From positions 1,178,001 to 1,242,000 of the forward strand of contig JAGVRJ010000013.1 in assembly GCA_019059635.1 (NCBI GenBank): DNA of 64,000 nucleotides, read 5' to 3'. The position numbers were made by a program, and so were the translations under genes. Under the pieces are notes generated by a model that ran no database searches, was not told the DNA's origin, and saw only the letters and a list, made by a program, of their open reading frames with translations. This document shows, in pieces, positions 11,266-26,312 of the stretch (position 1 is its first letter; each line of letters begins with the position of its first letter). Source of the stretch: Proales similis. Lineage: Eukaryota > Rotifera > Eurotatoria > Ploima > Proalidae.

Positions 11266-14200
11266 ATGAGTCGAAAAGAGGAAGAGTTTGATCTAGCACC
11301 CAAAAGTGAGTGGCCACACGACGTTTTTTGGCAAGCAAACAGGTTCACATGCGTTTGATTTTCAGCCTCGCAGATGGACGACGAAGGTCAGGCAATGAGC
11401 TCGGCTGCCTCAGTCTCGGGCCGTGAGCCACTCGCAGGCGCACAAGTGCCAATGCCCGGTCAATTCATGCCTCCCTATCCAAACCAATATTGGGACTGGT
11501 GGAACTATTCTGGTCAAATGCCGCCCGGTTCTTTCGACGCATCCTTCCGATCGGATTTGCTTAAAGAGTGAGAACTCTCTCTTGTGACCATACAGCTGCT
11601 CTTGAGTGAATTTGAATTCATTTGCGCCAACAGAAATCCTCACCAAGCGTCGATGAACGACTCGAACAAAAAGCAGGCCAAAGCGAGCATGAACCCGGCC
11701 TACAATATGCCGCCCATGCCTCCCTACATCGATCCGTACTTCTACTATCAAATGCTAAGCGCATACCCGCCCTACGGGCCCATGGGAATGGCACCGTTCG
11801 GGATGGGTCCGCTAGGAATGCCGCCCGGGCCTTATGGCCAGTTCATGGGTGCTCGCTCGATTCAAGACGACCAGCAGTCGATTCAGAGCTTTCATTTTGA
11901 TAATCTTGATAGCAGGAGTGAGCGACGCGCCCACGCCATCAACAGCACTATGCCTCGTCCGCAGAGTGTGATGGGTGCAATGGACAGCATCAATTTTAAG
12001 GCAGAGAAAGTCGAACCAAAGCCAATAGTCGAAAGCGTGGCGCAGCCTGCCAATGGGCTGCTGATCGAGGACCCAAGTGTCAGTCAAATCATGGCCGAGT
12101 CGCAAATATTCGACTTCAAAGAGGCAAAGAAGGAGGATCTGAACAGAATGACTCCGCAGCTGCATCAGTTGCCTCACGTGCGCGCCAATTTCTCTCTCGG
12201 CTGCATCGTCAAAGTGCGCCCGAACGATCCGTGCGACGGCCAGCCAGCGCTGGTCGACATGATCAATTTGTCCGATTTAATGGAGCAATATGTGCTGAGC
12301 GTTAAGCACAAGAACGAACTAGACGAGATGCCCGACTCGAGGCAACTGCTGCAAGAAGACTACAAACTCATGCAGGAGTTTCCGGGCCCATTGGTGCGAG
12401 AGCACACGTCCAAAGCGCAGCTCATTCAATTCTGCCAGAAGAACGTCAAAGATTGCTTGTCGAACGTCAATCTCATCGATTCACAGTCGCACGCGCTTCT
12501 CTGGGACTTTCTCGGCCTCCTAGTGAGGCAGAACGGCCAAGTGGACCTGAAAACGGACATATCGCCAATCCTGATGAGCGGCATCTCCGATCTGCCCAAC
12601 CAGAGCAACATGGTCAAGTCGCAGTCGATGCCCAAGATCGAAGCTGGCCAACAGCAGTCGCTAGAGTACGTTCTGGTCAGCAATGAATCGCCGGAGGGCA
12701 GCGAGCCGCCACCTGAAGAAGACTCGCACTTGAATAAAATCAGGCAACTGCTCAGCGCCGGCCAGCGTCTGGATGCCATCGAACACGCGACCAAAGCGGG
12801 CCTTTGGTCTCATGCTCTCTTCCTGGCCTCGTCCTTGGGCATCAATTCGAACGAGTCCAAAGTGATGAGCAAAGTAAAACTCAGATTCATTGGCTCGATA
12901 CCGTCCGGCGATCCGATTCACACTTGCTACCAGCTTATCTGCGGCCGAGTGCCATCGCTCGCCTTCAATGTTTCCAAATCAGACTGGAACGAGTGGCGAC
13001 GACACTTGGCCATGATCGTGGCCAACATCGACGAGTCAAACACCGATCTGGTCTACAACACGATAAAAATAATGGGCGACAGTTTGGCCACCAACGGCCG
13101 AGTGGCGGCCAGTCACTTTTGCTATTTGCTGGCCGACACGCAGTTCGGCTCTTTCAACAAGAAATCCTCCAAACTTGTCCTGGTCGGCTCGTCGCACAAC
13201 CAAGAGTTCAGCAAGTTCTGTCAGATTCGCGCCATCCAGGCGACGGAAATCTACGAGTTCGCTCGTCAACAGCCTTTGCCTCACTTCATCAAGTACAAGC
13301 TCATATACGCCAGCCGTCTGCTCGAGTACGGTCTAAACAGCGAGGCCCTAAAATACCTGGAGACGATCGCCAACGCGATCAATTGCAACCCGAGTGCTCA
13401 TCTTGACAAGCTCTCAACGGTCTACCATTTGGCCAATCGGCTGCACGTGTTCGACACGAACATAAACGCCGACGACTCGTTCCAGCCTGAATGGATCTCT
13501 GAGCTCGATCGTAATTTCAAGACTTTTTACAACCTGTGGAGTCTACTGCCAGCCAACGAGTCAAACACAGAAACCTACAACGAGTCGTATGCGAATGGCG
13601 ATTTCGCAACTGAACGCTTCAAGGCCGAGCCTCAATCTCAGGCCAGCTCGCCTGTGCCTCAGCAAGTCTACTTGCAGCAGCAAGAACAGGCTCAAACGAC
13701 CTATGCACCTCACCAAGGAGTCGATCAGCAACTCCAACAATCTCAGCTCAACTCTCAGTTTCAGAACATGAGCTTGGATACGAACAACTATCAGCCAGAG
13801 TCGGTGGCTAACTTGCCTTCTGCGGACTATAGCACCCAAATGTCGCAGCCATTCACTGTGCAGAGCAGCATGGATAACTGGCAGTACGGCGGCAACCCAG
13901 GCGATAACCAAAGCGCATATTTCACCGGCTACGACAATAGCCAAAACATGAACGCAATGCCGACTGAGCAGAGCGCGCCAGAGGACCATTACCAGCAGCT
14001 GATTGAGAACAGCCGCAAGAATTCAATAAACGAGGCCTATTACCAAGGTCAGAGAGGTGCAGCTGCCGCGCAGTGGCAAGCAGCCGCCTACGAGCAGGTT
14101 CAGACAAGCGGTACGCGCTCGAGGCAAAGCTCAGTGTCTACAACTGCAAACGAGAATGCGCATGCCGCGATGCACTATCAAGCGCCCATAGCTGAGATGA

Positions 14201-15090
14201 GCTACCATGGTCAGCCGAACGCCTCTGGCCAAGTGCAACAAGAAGAAGAGGAAGAAGACGAGTACGATAGATTTGTGCGTCAGAGTATGATGCAGCAACA
14301 AGAGCAGCAGCAGCAGTGGCAGCAATCTCAGCAAACAGGCAACGATGATGAGAATGAAGAGAACTGGAAAGTGAAATCGGAACCAACAAATCCAGAGAAA
14401 TCAGGCAACGACGATGCCAAGAGCAAATCAGGCCAAGCCGATCAGGTGAGTAAACGCAGTCGATATGCGAATTGACGTACTGTTCAATCAGAGTTGCTTA
14501 TTCTGTTTGTTTCCAAGGGGCTGCTCAAAAGAATGTTGGGCTTCGTGATACCGTCCAACTCGGCCAAAGCAATGAAGTTGCCGGATGACCGGAAAAAGAC
14601 CGTAAGTCACTGCAGCGAAAGTCGAATCGAATGAAATCTAATTGCACGTTTGGGCCAGATCGTGTGGGACGACAAATTACAGCGATATGTAAATTTGGAC
14701 AGCCAAGAAGAGGCAAGCAGCGGTGGCATAAAGGCGCCACCGATCGGACCGCCTTCAAACAGCCAACCAAACGAAAGCATCGGCGGACCTGCTATGCCTA
14801 TGGGTGGCCAGCAACCGCCCACAATCGGCAGCGGACAAGAGCCGCCAACTGGCGAGATGCCAGCCAGTGTCAATCGGTTCTCGCTCAAAAACCAGCGGGG
14901 CATGGCCAGAAACTACTATGCCAAGATAGATGTAATGTCCGGCTCGTCGCAAGGAACTCAGCAGCAGAGTCAGGCTGCTCCTCCGACCGCAATTCCTCCG
15001 CTGATTAGCAACATGCCGCCGCCCTCTCAAATGCCGCCTCGTTTCTTTGTGCCCAATGCGAACGCTTCTCAAGGCGCTCGTGGCAACTAG
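11266..15090 (+). CDS. SEC16: COPII coat assembly protein SEC16
   Basis: SEC16 scaffolds ER exit sites, binding Sec13/Sec31 and Sec23/24 to organise COPII vesicle budding. Exons 11266-11305, 11366-11567, 11634-14445, 14518-14601 and 14659-15090 join to 1189 residues. The N-terminal third is Pro/Met/Gly-rich and disordered (WDWWNYSGQMPPG; MPPMPPYIDPYFYY). The central conserved domain is near residues 270-440 (HALLWDFLGLLVRQNG). The helical Sec16_C/ACE1-like region runs about 445-700, with AIEHATKAGLWSHALFLAS as its most typical stretch. A long Gln/Asn/Ser-rich linker follows, then the conserved C-terminal motif (LLKRMLGF..IP, LPDDRKKTIVWDDKLQRYV). A metazoan Sec16A/B distinction cannot be made. 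Length is close to human SEC16B. Confidence 0.93.
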
Positions 15091-15199
15091 CTTCAACTTG
15101 GATAGTTAAGTGCTTATACTTGAATATTTCAGCCCCAGCTTATGGAGACCATTTTTATTCTTATTTATTTATTATTGATTGTAAGCGAAATTTCCGTTC

Positions 15200-15205
15200 A
15201 ATAAA
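15200..15205 (+). terminator. AATAAA poly(A) signal, SEC16
   Basis: AATAAA lies about 110 nt after the SEC16 stop. The remaining spacer to 15485 is the next gene's promoter, in which I see nothing further. Confidence 0.6.
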
Positions 15206-15485
15206 GAAACCGCAATCGTCCACAGTCGCAAAGCAGCTTTGCTCAAGCAGATTCTCGTCCAGCTCCGGTCCGAGTCTGTCCGAGTCGGTCTGTTTGTTTT
15301 CTCTGTTTGCTGGCTATCAGATGCGCAACTGAATCCAAAATGGAACTTAATTTTGGCTCGACACCCTGTCAAGTACAAGGCCGCCGAGACGCTTTCACAT
15401 CGCAATCATCAAGACTCGAGCGCTTTCGTCTCTTCCAAGTTGAACATTTTATCTTTGTTTAATGTCCTTGCGACGAGTCCTAGCG

Positions 15486-17504
<2,019 letters not shown>

Positions 17505-19336
17505 GTCGCAGCAGCCGATGCTTTTTGCCAATTCTAGCCCCAATTTCAAATCGAATATTCTGTTTGCGAATACAAAAAAAAAAGACCGAGTTTGAGGCCG
17601 AAGAGGAGGAATGAAAAGGCGGGATAGGGAGAGGCCACAGCGGACTGTGTAAGGAGACGACGGGAAAAGGTTTTAAGGAGCGGCTTGGTTGGCGCTCGGC
17701 GCAGTTTGATTAGTCTCAACATGCGAACGCCGAGCTCAATTTGGGTCAGTTTGAGTCGTTTGTGTGGCACGCCTATCTAGCCGACGACATTCTGACCCAC
17801 TCTCTCTCTCTTCATTGTCCATATCGATTTCAGCATGAACAAACGAACGTTTAGAGCGCATACACTCATTTGTAATTCTAATCCTCCGAGTTCAATCGCT
17901 TTATATTCTAACGAGCCTCGTGTGTGTGTTTGCCAGCGCTTGGCCGTCTCGTCCGCCTGTCTGCTGATGCTCGCCGCCCAAGTAGATAGTTCGGTCAGTT
18001 GTATTCTAGCGACGTCCGCCATGGCTCACTTGGCCCGCTTTCGCCATTTATGCTATTCAACCATTCCGATCGTCTAGATTGCAATCGATTCCGATCGCCT
18101 AGTTTTGTCGTTTTTCCCGTTTTTGTCGTTAATTCGCGGCGCGCGCCAAATCATTATTAATCGCACACGCCATCGTTTATTTACATCGACGCAATTAGCG
18201 ATCGCCTGAGAAGCTATCCAGAAGAGTTGGTCTATTAATGCGGATTGAAGCGGACAGAATGTGCAAGTCTTGACGAAAAAAAAATAATTTATGAGCCTCT
18301 TGTTGTGCGGCTCCTATTTCCTCGTCCTTGCATCAGAGGGCACGAGAGCGAGAGAGAAACGAAATGAACACGAGCAAACGAGTTAATCAGGCATCGATCG
18401 CCAAATTCAACCTCAGCCAAGCAAATATGGAATTGAAAAGCGACACAAGGTTGTGCGATAGATCTAATTATAATCCGCTGCAGCAACCTTATCGTCATCA
18501 TCATCATCGCCATTGCGCTCGTCTCCTGTTTGAGCGAAATCACAAAAGCCAAACAGAGGCAGGCAGGCAGAGAGAGGAAAAGAGAAAGAGAGAGAGGGAG
18601 AGTGTGTGTGTGTGTGTGTGGGGAAATGGGCGAATAAACGAGAAAATCGATAAATTCATCGCCATTTTCAACAAAAAAATTTTAAATGCCGCTGCCAACC
18701 TGGCGATCGATCGAATTTAATCATGAATGCGAGCGTATGTGAAAACTGTAAATACCGACAATGGTAATAATGGCTCTTCCTCGGGCGCTCGCTTCAATTT
18801 ACTTCAATCATAAGCAGCCGGTCAAACTAATTAACGTTGACCGAAAACCGTCTGTGCTTGTGGTCCTAATTAAACTATAAACAGAGTGTACTTGTACGAA
18901 CTTGTCGTGTCAGTCGTCAGTGAGGCAGGCAGACGGACAAGCAGGCAGGCGGAGAAGCAGCCGACGAGCGGCTTCTAGCTTCTCTCGTCTTGCTTTCTTG
19001 CTTGTTTTTGCCTCGTCGAGCATTCCGCTTTCCTTTCTTTCTTCTTCTTTCTATTTTTAATTATGTTTCATAAAAGCTCATTGGCTTTCTATGTTTGTCG
19101 ATTGTCGAATTATTTATGGTGCTTAACTGATCGATAAAAGGCTCAGGCTCCATTATTCTAGACATCAAGCACCGCACGACGACGACAACAACAACAGAAA
19201 AGAGGGCGATAACGACTAGCGAAGGCTAAACCGACTGGAGCCCGAACGAATAGAAAAAACAAATAACGGACCGAAATTAATTAGGGAAACATCGAGCCGG
19301 GCAGCTAGTCAGTGGAAATATTCGAGCAATTTGAAG
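17505..19336. other. Non-coding spacer upstream of MEGF9-like gene
   Basis: About 1.8 kb without a supported exon. It contains a TG run at 18602-18620, a CAT-trinucleotide stretch near 18495, GA-rich tracts near 18340 and 18580, and several homeodomain-type ATTA/TAATTA cores near 18150, 18830, 18865 and 19275. The frame at 18328-18720 is low-complexity and was rejected as a gene. Confidence 0.5.
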
Positions 19337-20946
19337 ATGGATCCAAGTCTATTCGGGCCTCTCGTTCTGCTTGTACTCGCATGTTCTGTGGCGCCGTCAG
19401 TACAATTTGACTTCAATCTCACAGTGGTTCAAGTCAATACGAATCGAGCGCAGTTTGAAATTGGCCAGAGTCGCAACTCGACGCCGACAAGCTTCGATAT
19501 CAAGTACGAGCTACGCAACGAGCACAAAGCGTTCGATGCGGCGCACATTCCGATAATTGAAGCGAGACTAACCACGGGCGAGCTGGTCATAACTACGAAC
19601 GGTGATCTAGACGGTCCAGCTCAGAGCCAAGCCGCCCAGGTGTTGGTAGACATAAATCGAACTCTTCAGGACCGAGAGGACAGACGGCAGACACAGCTGA
19701 ATCGCTTCTGGGTCGAAGAGCTCGAGGCCGACAAGCAGTACTCGATTCAGTTCGAAATTAGCGCCAAGCGCCAGAATGAAGAGGCGCTGGTGAAAAAGTT
19801 TCACTTTCAGTTCCGCACCTGGTTCGATTATAAGCGCGAGGCGCACGAGGCCTGTCTCGACTCGACCATGAGCAATCGGCACAATTTGACCTTCGATTTC
19901 TTCGAGTACTCATCGTGCTATGTGCCCGGCACCAACTGCAGCAAATGCAAATCCAACTGTTTCAAGGTGAAGCAGACGCCCGATCAGGCAGACTCGCCGT
20001 CCGGCCCGGTGCTTTGCCAGCCTTGTCCTTGCGACTCGCTCAAGTCGACCGGCGAGTGCGAGGAGGTGCGGCCGGACACGTCCGGCGAGCAGCTATTTTA
20101 CGTTCAAAATTTAGTCTGCAAACAGTGCAAGAGTCCATACAAGGGAGCGCGCTGCTCAGAGTGCGAGAACGAAGGCATCGACTATTTCAAGAGCGAAAGA
20201 GGCGAATGCGTTCCGTGCAACTGCAACATGAACGCTCGTCTCGACCAGCCGGGCGCCCTCTTGACCAAAGCGCATTCTGATCGCAAATGCGAGGCGATCA
20301 CTGGCGTCTGCCGTGACTGTCTATTCAACACGACTGGACGATATTGCGACCAGTGTCTGCCGGGCTACTACGGCAATCCGAAAAATCGAACCTGCGCTCT
20401 TCACCACTCTTACCCGAGTAAGTAGCCATCCGACCGACATCGAGCTCGATCTCAATTAATGCTTCTTCATTTCGACCAGGAACGACTGCCAAGGTGCAAT
20501 TGGCCCAACAGAGTGAATCGCGCACTCTGGCGATCATCTCACTTTATCTGTTCTTGGTGGTCAGTCTTCTCATTCTGGTCTACTTTCTCCTATCGTCCAA
20601 GAGCGGCCCTGAGTCGTTTTTGAAGTCAACTTCAATGTCACAAGGCTGCTATAATCAAACGTCCGCATTAAGCGAGACAGTCAACCGACACTGGTCTCGA
20701 CTTGTTATCTACATGGAGCCAGTGTGCGGCTTCTGTCGCTGCTTTTCCTTCAGCAAATCGCCCATCTACGTAAGCGCCAATCTGAACAACGAGTTCGGCC
20801 TTAACGACGACAGCGACCGACTCAACTTGGCCGAGTGTCAGGTGTACGACAGCTCGCTCCTGCACAACTCGTTCGATTTGTCTGTCTACGACCCGGCGTC
20901 TGACATGGACAAGAATCCCTACGAAAGTCTGACCGTCAAATCTTGA
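19337..20946 (+). CDS. MEGF9-like type I membrane protein with laminin-type EGF domains
   Basis: Two exons (19337-20417, 20480-20946) join to 515 residues. A signal peptide (residues about 1-23, LVLLVLACSVAPSVQ) is followed by about 190 residues with several N-glycosylation sequons and a beta-rich look. A cysteine-rich region with two laminin-type EGF domains comes next, then one transmembrane helix at about 377-399 (IISLYLFLVVSLLILVYFLL) and an acidic roughly 115-residue tail. The EGF cysteine spacing and the pieces CKSPYKGARCSECEN and CLFNTTGRYCDQCLPGYYG resemble the membrane-proximal part of vertebrate MEGF9, a neuronal membrane protein of unknown ligand. The tail ends NPYESLTVKS. Fewer EGF repeats are present than in MEGF9, so orthology is a suggestion. 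Confidence 0.75.
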
Positions 20947-21079
20947 GTCTGTCCGCTTGTGTACATTCACGCTCCCTTTTCTTCCTCCAAATTTGTTGTT
21001 GTCCAAGCTCTTGTTCGTCTCTTGCTTTTCTCTTTCTCTCTCCAAATACTTCTTGTTTAATGCCCTTCGATTGAGACGA

Positions 21080-21085
21080 AATAAA
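21080..21085 (+). terminator. AATAAA poly(A) signal, MEGF9-like gene
   Basis: AATAAA lies about 135 nt after the stop. The remaining bases to 21268 are the promoter and 5' UTR of the astacin gene. Confidence 0.6.
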
Positions 21086-21268
21086 CATAAACGACTGTGA
21101 AATTTTTGCTGCTTCAATCGTCCAGCCTGACTGGCGTCTGGTATCAATCAAGAGACAAATGTCAATGTTGCCAGATCGCTCCGAGCGAGGCCGGTCAAAT
21201 GCATCAATTAAATGGCTCGGACCCAATTTCATTCATTGGCGTTCAACATTCGACGCAAGTCAGACTCA

Positions 21269-24200
21269 ATGGATTTGAAGCATTTGCTCATCGCCTTGTT
21301 CGCATTGACCCAGTTGACCAAACGAGACGAGGCGGTCTCGTTCGATCGATTCAAGCGAAAGATAGTCAGCAAGAAGAACCCGACCGGCACGAGCACCCGC
21401 TGGCCCAACGCCGTCGTCTTGTTCCATCTCGACGCACCAGTGCTTGGTGCGTGTGCGCAAACAATTTAATTCGAGCACTCGCTTCTTAACGCTCTTTGTT
21501 TCAGGGCGAGGTGAGATTTGGCGGCGAATTAGACAAGCCATGCTGGTTTGGGAGCGCGCCAGTTGCGTCAGATTCAACTCGACTCATTCGGCCGATGCAA
21601 GACCAAAGCTCACACTCAAGTCTATCGACCGCGGGTAAACGCAGCTCCATTCTATTCTTGTTTTCGTTTGAAAGAGAAAAGCACGAATTTGCCAGCTGCT
21701 TCTCAGACGTTGGCTATCCGTCTGGTCTCAATGGCGCATTAAACAGTTTTCTGCAATTGAGTGTCACATGCTCGGTAAGTGCCATCCAAGTGAGATGCAC
21801 TCGCAGAATTGTGACCAAAAGTCGTCTTCAGACAAGTCAAATAGTTCACGAGTTGGGACACGTGCTGGGCTTCTACCATGAGCATTCAAGGCCAGAGCGC
21901 GATCTCTACATTCGAATCAACTGGTCCAACATTCTAGACGACCGCTTGATTCGGTCCAACTTTGCGCTGATGAACAAACAGATGGACGCCCAAGGCCTGG
22001 CTCTTCCCTACGACCTAAGCTCCATAATGCACTACAGCGGCACAGTAAGTAAACACACGCTTCCCGTCTTCTACTACGCCTCTGAGTTTTCTGTCGCATT
22101 CAGGCGTTCGGACTTAACTCGAGTCGAACAATCGAGTCGATCGATCCGCTCACTGACTTTCTTCTCTTCGATCGAGCCGGTCCGTCGTTTTACGACTTTA
22201 AACTAGTCAATTTGGCCTATCAGTGTTCGAGTAGGCTTTTGGCAGAATTTTAAAGCGAACACAGCTTGACTGCCTCTGAACTGGAAGAAAACTGTCCGTT
22301 GAGTGACAAGTGCTTGAACGACGGCTACATGGACCACAACTGCCAGTGCGTCTGTCCGGACGGACTAAGCGGAGAGCGCTGCGAGCAGACAATTCACAAA
22401 TCGGAGAGTAGCGTTCACTGGCTTGAGGCAGATCTGAGCTGTGCATTCTCAGACGATTTTTGCGCCTGGAAGCGAGTGCAGAGCGGCGATTTTTCTGACC
22501 TTGAGCGCACTTGCGACCATTCGCTGCTCTCCAGTGACAAGCAGGGCAAAGGTTTTTACCTTCTGATGGGCTCCCGCTCGAGGCAAAGGCCAAAAGAATA
22601 TTCAATGCTCATCTCACCACTATTGAACTCAACGGGCACTCGGCCTTGTATTGAGTTTGACTATCACATGAGCAGTTCTGGCCAATCAGTGATTGGTAAA
22701 CTGGAGCTTCTATCCACAATCCACGGAGGTGAAATGAAACCAATTTGGTCGAGAGCTGGCGACCAAGGCCGAGGATGGAAGAGCGCTTCGGTCTCAGTTC
22801 CTGTCTCGCCCAGCGCTCGTTTGATGTTTAAATTCACTCCGTTCATGACGTTCACTGGTCCGGTCGGTCTCGCCAATATTCAGCTCAAAACTGGCCCTAG
22901 CTGTTCAAGAGAGCTGTCAAATCAGACCAGTGTTTGGAGTGAATGGTATCCGTGTGTTTATCACGCCTCTGAGAATAGAATGACTCGACAGCGAGTCTGT
23001 CAAATAAACAACCAGGACTCGTGTTCGAAAGACGGCGCAGGCTCAACTCAACAGATCGGATGCGGTAAATTCAATCTGAACAATTTTGTGAGAGCAGGCT
23101 CGATGATTGCATTCATTCAAGAGATTGAAGATTCCGAATGGAGTCCCTGGACTGCTTGGTACGTAATCTCGATTCAATTTGGCCAAAACACCAACGTCCA
23201 CAAGCAGAATGAAGGTCTGAGTGCCAAGGGACCTGTGAACGGGGCGAGCAATTTCGACAGCGGCAATGTCGTTCATTCAGCTCAAAGTGCAACCGATTGG
23301 CCAAGACTGAGAGGCGCAGCTGCCGTCCACCAAAGTGTGGTCAAACGAGCCAATTGGGACCGACGAGCCGCGCCGCCAATCAGAGCGCATGTGACCGTTT
23401 GTGTGCAGAATGGACTGATTGGAGTGAATGCTATTCGGGATGTGGTGAACTGTTCGGCAAGCAAACACGTACTCGACTCTGCTCGGCCCTGAACTGCGAG
23501 CTGAGACAAACAAGAGACTGCCGACCGGATCGGTGCCAACTGGGCTCGTCTGCTTGCATTCGTAAATTGCTTCTCTCAATTCGAATTTTCCAATTCAGCT
23601 CATGTGACCTTTCTCAAGCGAAAATTGACGGCAAATGGTCCGAGTGGTCAGTCTGGAGTGAATGCGAGACTGATAGTCGCAAGACCGGTGCAATATCAAG
23701 AAGAAGGCGAGTTTGCAATAGCCCTCGTCCATTGAACGGCGGCAGGCAATGTGTTGGAGCTGACATTGAAGAGAGGCAATGTTCAGTCAAAGAAGAGCAC
23801 CAAAGTAAGTCTAATGCCTCTGATTCGTTGAGAGAAGCCGGAAATGGCCGAATTGAAAAAGTTCCGTTCGAGCAATGGACTCAGTGGTCGCCGTGCTCTG
23901 GCAGTGACTCATTAGGAGCGAGAATAAGACGCCGAATTCCTCTCGAAGGCTTTGAATTTCTGAACGAAATTCAAGAGTTTGAAGCCTGCTCGACAAATTG
24001 GGTTTATCCAGGTTGGCGACCGTATTTGCATTTTTGTTCCGCGTCTAAATGAAATCCAGAATCCAACAGCACAGCATGGACCGAGTGGACAATATGCTCA
24101 AACTGCGGCCCGACTGGATATCGCTATCGCTTTAGAAAGAGATTCAATCATGCGATTGAATTTCTGTTCGAACAAGAGAGCTGCTGGCAGCCGAGCGACA

Positions 24201-26247
24201 GTCGACTACTCGGTCCGTGGACAGCCTGGTCGCAATGTACGGCCACGTGTGGAGAAGGAATAAAGCGCCGGACTCGCCTCCTGGCAAATGAGCCCAACCG
24301 AGTTGTGGAGCAGGTGAAGATTTGCCAGGGCCGCAAGCAGTGTGGTCCCAAAAGAATACTCACATGGAGCGAATGGTCGCAATGGTCGGCCTGTTCGGAT
24401 GGATGCGGGATGGGCGTTGAGACTCGGTATCGGCAGTGCGGCATCGACCAGTCAACTGAGGCCCTCTGTCTGGGCGTCGATCGTGAGTACCGGCGGTGCC
24501 AAGAGCCGTTCAGTTGCTTTTCTGGTAAGAGAACGCCATGGTATCGTTCTCTTGCCGTCACTCAATGCTTCCAAATTCAATCAAAAGAGTTGAACTGCAC
24601 TTTTGACGGCCGCGACGAGGATTCCTGTGGCCGACTTAAACTGTTGGGCGACGTGAAGTTTGTTCGAAACACTCAAGCGGGTCGAATTCAAGCGCTTGGA
24701 CCATTCGGTGACCATCCGACCGGCCGTAAGTGACCTCATCCTCTCTCTGTTTGGCTCGGCTGACGGTTGCGTTCAGGAGGCTCGTATTTAATTGCCAACT
24801 CGTACAGTCTGCCCAAGCGAGAGCGGTTATCCATCATCGAGACTCAGTCGATTCTGCCTCGTCCTAATCAGACTTGCCTCAGCTTCTCGTACTACACAAA
24901 TGGACTCAATCAGGGCCGGTTCAGATTGAAGCTCATTTCAAACCGATCGGTTCTGAGTGCATTCGACAAACGCGGCTTTCAAGGTTCGCCTCGATTGTGC
25001 ACATTTGTGTCAAAGATCAACATCTAAGCCTCTCAGAAAAGGTGCCGACTGGGCACAGGGTTTCGCACTTGTCCCTACCAGGGCGTTCAAGGCCCGATTT
25101 GAGCTCGTCCACGACGCCAACTTTGGAAGCAGCTTTGCAATTGATAACATTCAGCTCAGACCGACAGAGCACTGCATTGGTGAGTGCACACTCATTCGAA
25201 TCCACTGGCCAGAGACTTGACCGGCATTCAGTGTCCAAATGCGAGTTTGACTCCGATTGTGCTCGCCAGTGGTTGAACACGAATCCAGAGTGGCAGCGGA
25301 CAACTGATCAGCTCGGCCGACGATTCTTGACTAAAATGCAACACAGTCGAACTCACACATTGACGAGCCCTTTTCAAATATTCGGTCAACAACAGCCACT
25401 GTGCTTGAGACTGCGAATTGAAGAAGCTGACCATCAGCTGGAGATTGCAATCGTCTTCTCAGACCAGGAGAGCAGTCGAGTGGTTCACAGGATAGAGCGA
25501 TTGAATGAATCTTCCGACCAGTTTGTCGAGCTGCTCAGCCACCAGCACCTCATTTCAGGCCAATTTAAGCCGTTCAGAATCTGGCTTCGATTCGAGAGCG
25601 TTGACGACCGACAGCCCACTCTTCTTAGCTTGGCATTGGTGCAGCTATTTCGCTCAACTTGTGCCCTCCCGAGGTCGGCTTTTCATTCTTGACGAGCTTC
25701 AACTTCACATTTGATTCATTTCGCGCTTAAGTAGCCAGCAACGAGTGAGCAGAGCAGACACCAACAAATGCGGCGGAACTTATTTGATCAAAGAGTCCGA
25801 GGCGTTGATCTTGACAAGTCCAACTAACACTGACCACTCGAATCTGGAGTGCAGCTTCTTGCTCCGGGTAAACCAGCAGAAACAAGTCATTCGAGTTCAA
25901 ACTTAATTCTAGACAAGACCACACGAGCGTCGAGGATAAGACTCGAGCTGGTGAAACTGAAACTCGAGTCGCACGTGAATGGCGAATGCATTGATTCGAT
26001 CGAGATTCGCTCACACGCACTCGGACAAAAGGGCTTCAAGTTGTGCGGCTCCTATCCCCCGGAACTCGGGACCAATGCTTCACATTTCAGCCCGTTGCCA
26101 GCTCGTCCGGACTCATCTTCAAAATTGGCGCACAATCTGAGTGACATAACGAGCCGAGCTAATCAGATGCTTATCATTTACAGAAGAAGCGGCTGGAATG
26201 GACAAGAGTCGCTATTCAAGGTCAGAGCGAGCGCGCAAAAGAATTGA
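21269..26247 (+). CDS. Secreted astacin metalloprotease with EGF, MAM, TSP1 and CUB modules
   Basis: A zinc endopeptidase of the astacin (M12A) family. Seventeen exons join to 1359 residues: 21269-21446, 21505-21634, 21675-21774, 21832-22044, 22104-22230, 22288-23064, 23122-23158, 23215-23561, 23619-23804, 23862-24011, 24060-24524, 24588-24725, 24777-24983, 25042-25179, 25232-25673, 25753-25867, 25918-26247. Order: signal peptide (MDLKHLLIALFALTQ), short prodomain, catalytic domain with HELGHVLGFYHEHSRPERD at about 142-160 and Met-turn SIMHYSG near 202, EGF at about 250, MAM at about 295-450, about eight TSP1 repeats with W-x-x-W cores (WSEWSVW, WTDWSEC, WSEWSQW) to about 903, two further MAM domains, and a C-terminal CUB. 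Zinc ligands and catalytic Glu are intact, so it should be active. It probably processes or binds extracellular matrix. An upstream in-frame ATG at 21212 is the alternative start. Confidence 0.88.
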
Positions 26248-26252
26248 ATAAA
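26247..26252 (+). terminator. AATAAA poly(A) signal overlapping the astacin stop codon
   Basis: The last A of the TGA stop (26245-26247) is the first A of AATAAA. Only 65 bases separate this stop from the stop of convergent DDX1. Confidence 0.6.
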
Positions 26253-26312
26253 AATCGACGAATCGGACAGGCAAAGTTTACTCGTTGAAGCCAAGATTCG
26301 CGCAGACGGTCG

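Noticed and set aside
18328-18720. 130-codon frame on + strand
   Set aside because: Made of low-complexity CAT, GAGA and TGTG tracts; reads as repeated simple sequence.
23342-23388. Possible extra short intron inside the TSP1 region of the astacin gene
   Set aside because: Using the GT and CAG there would shift the frame; reading through keeps the TSP1 repeat in frame.
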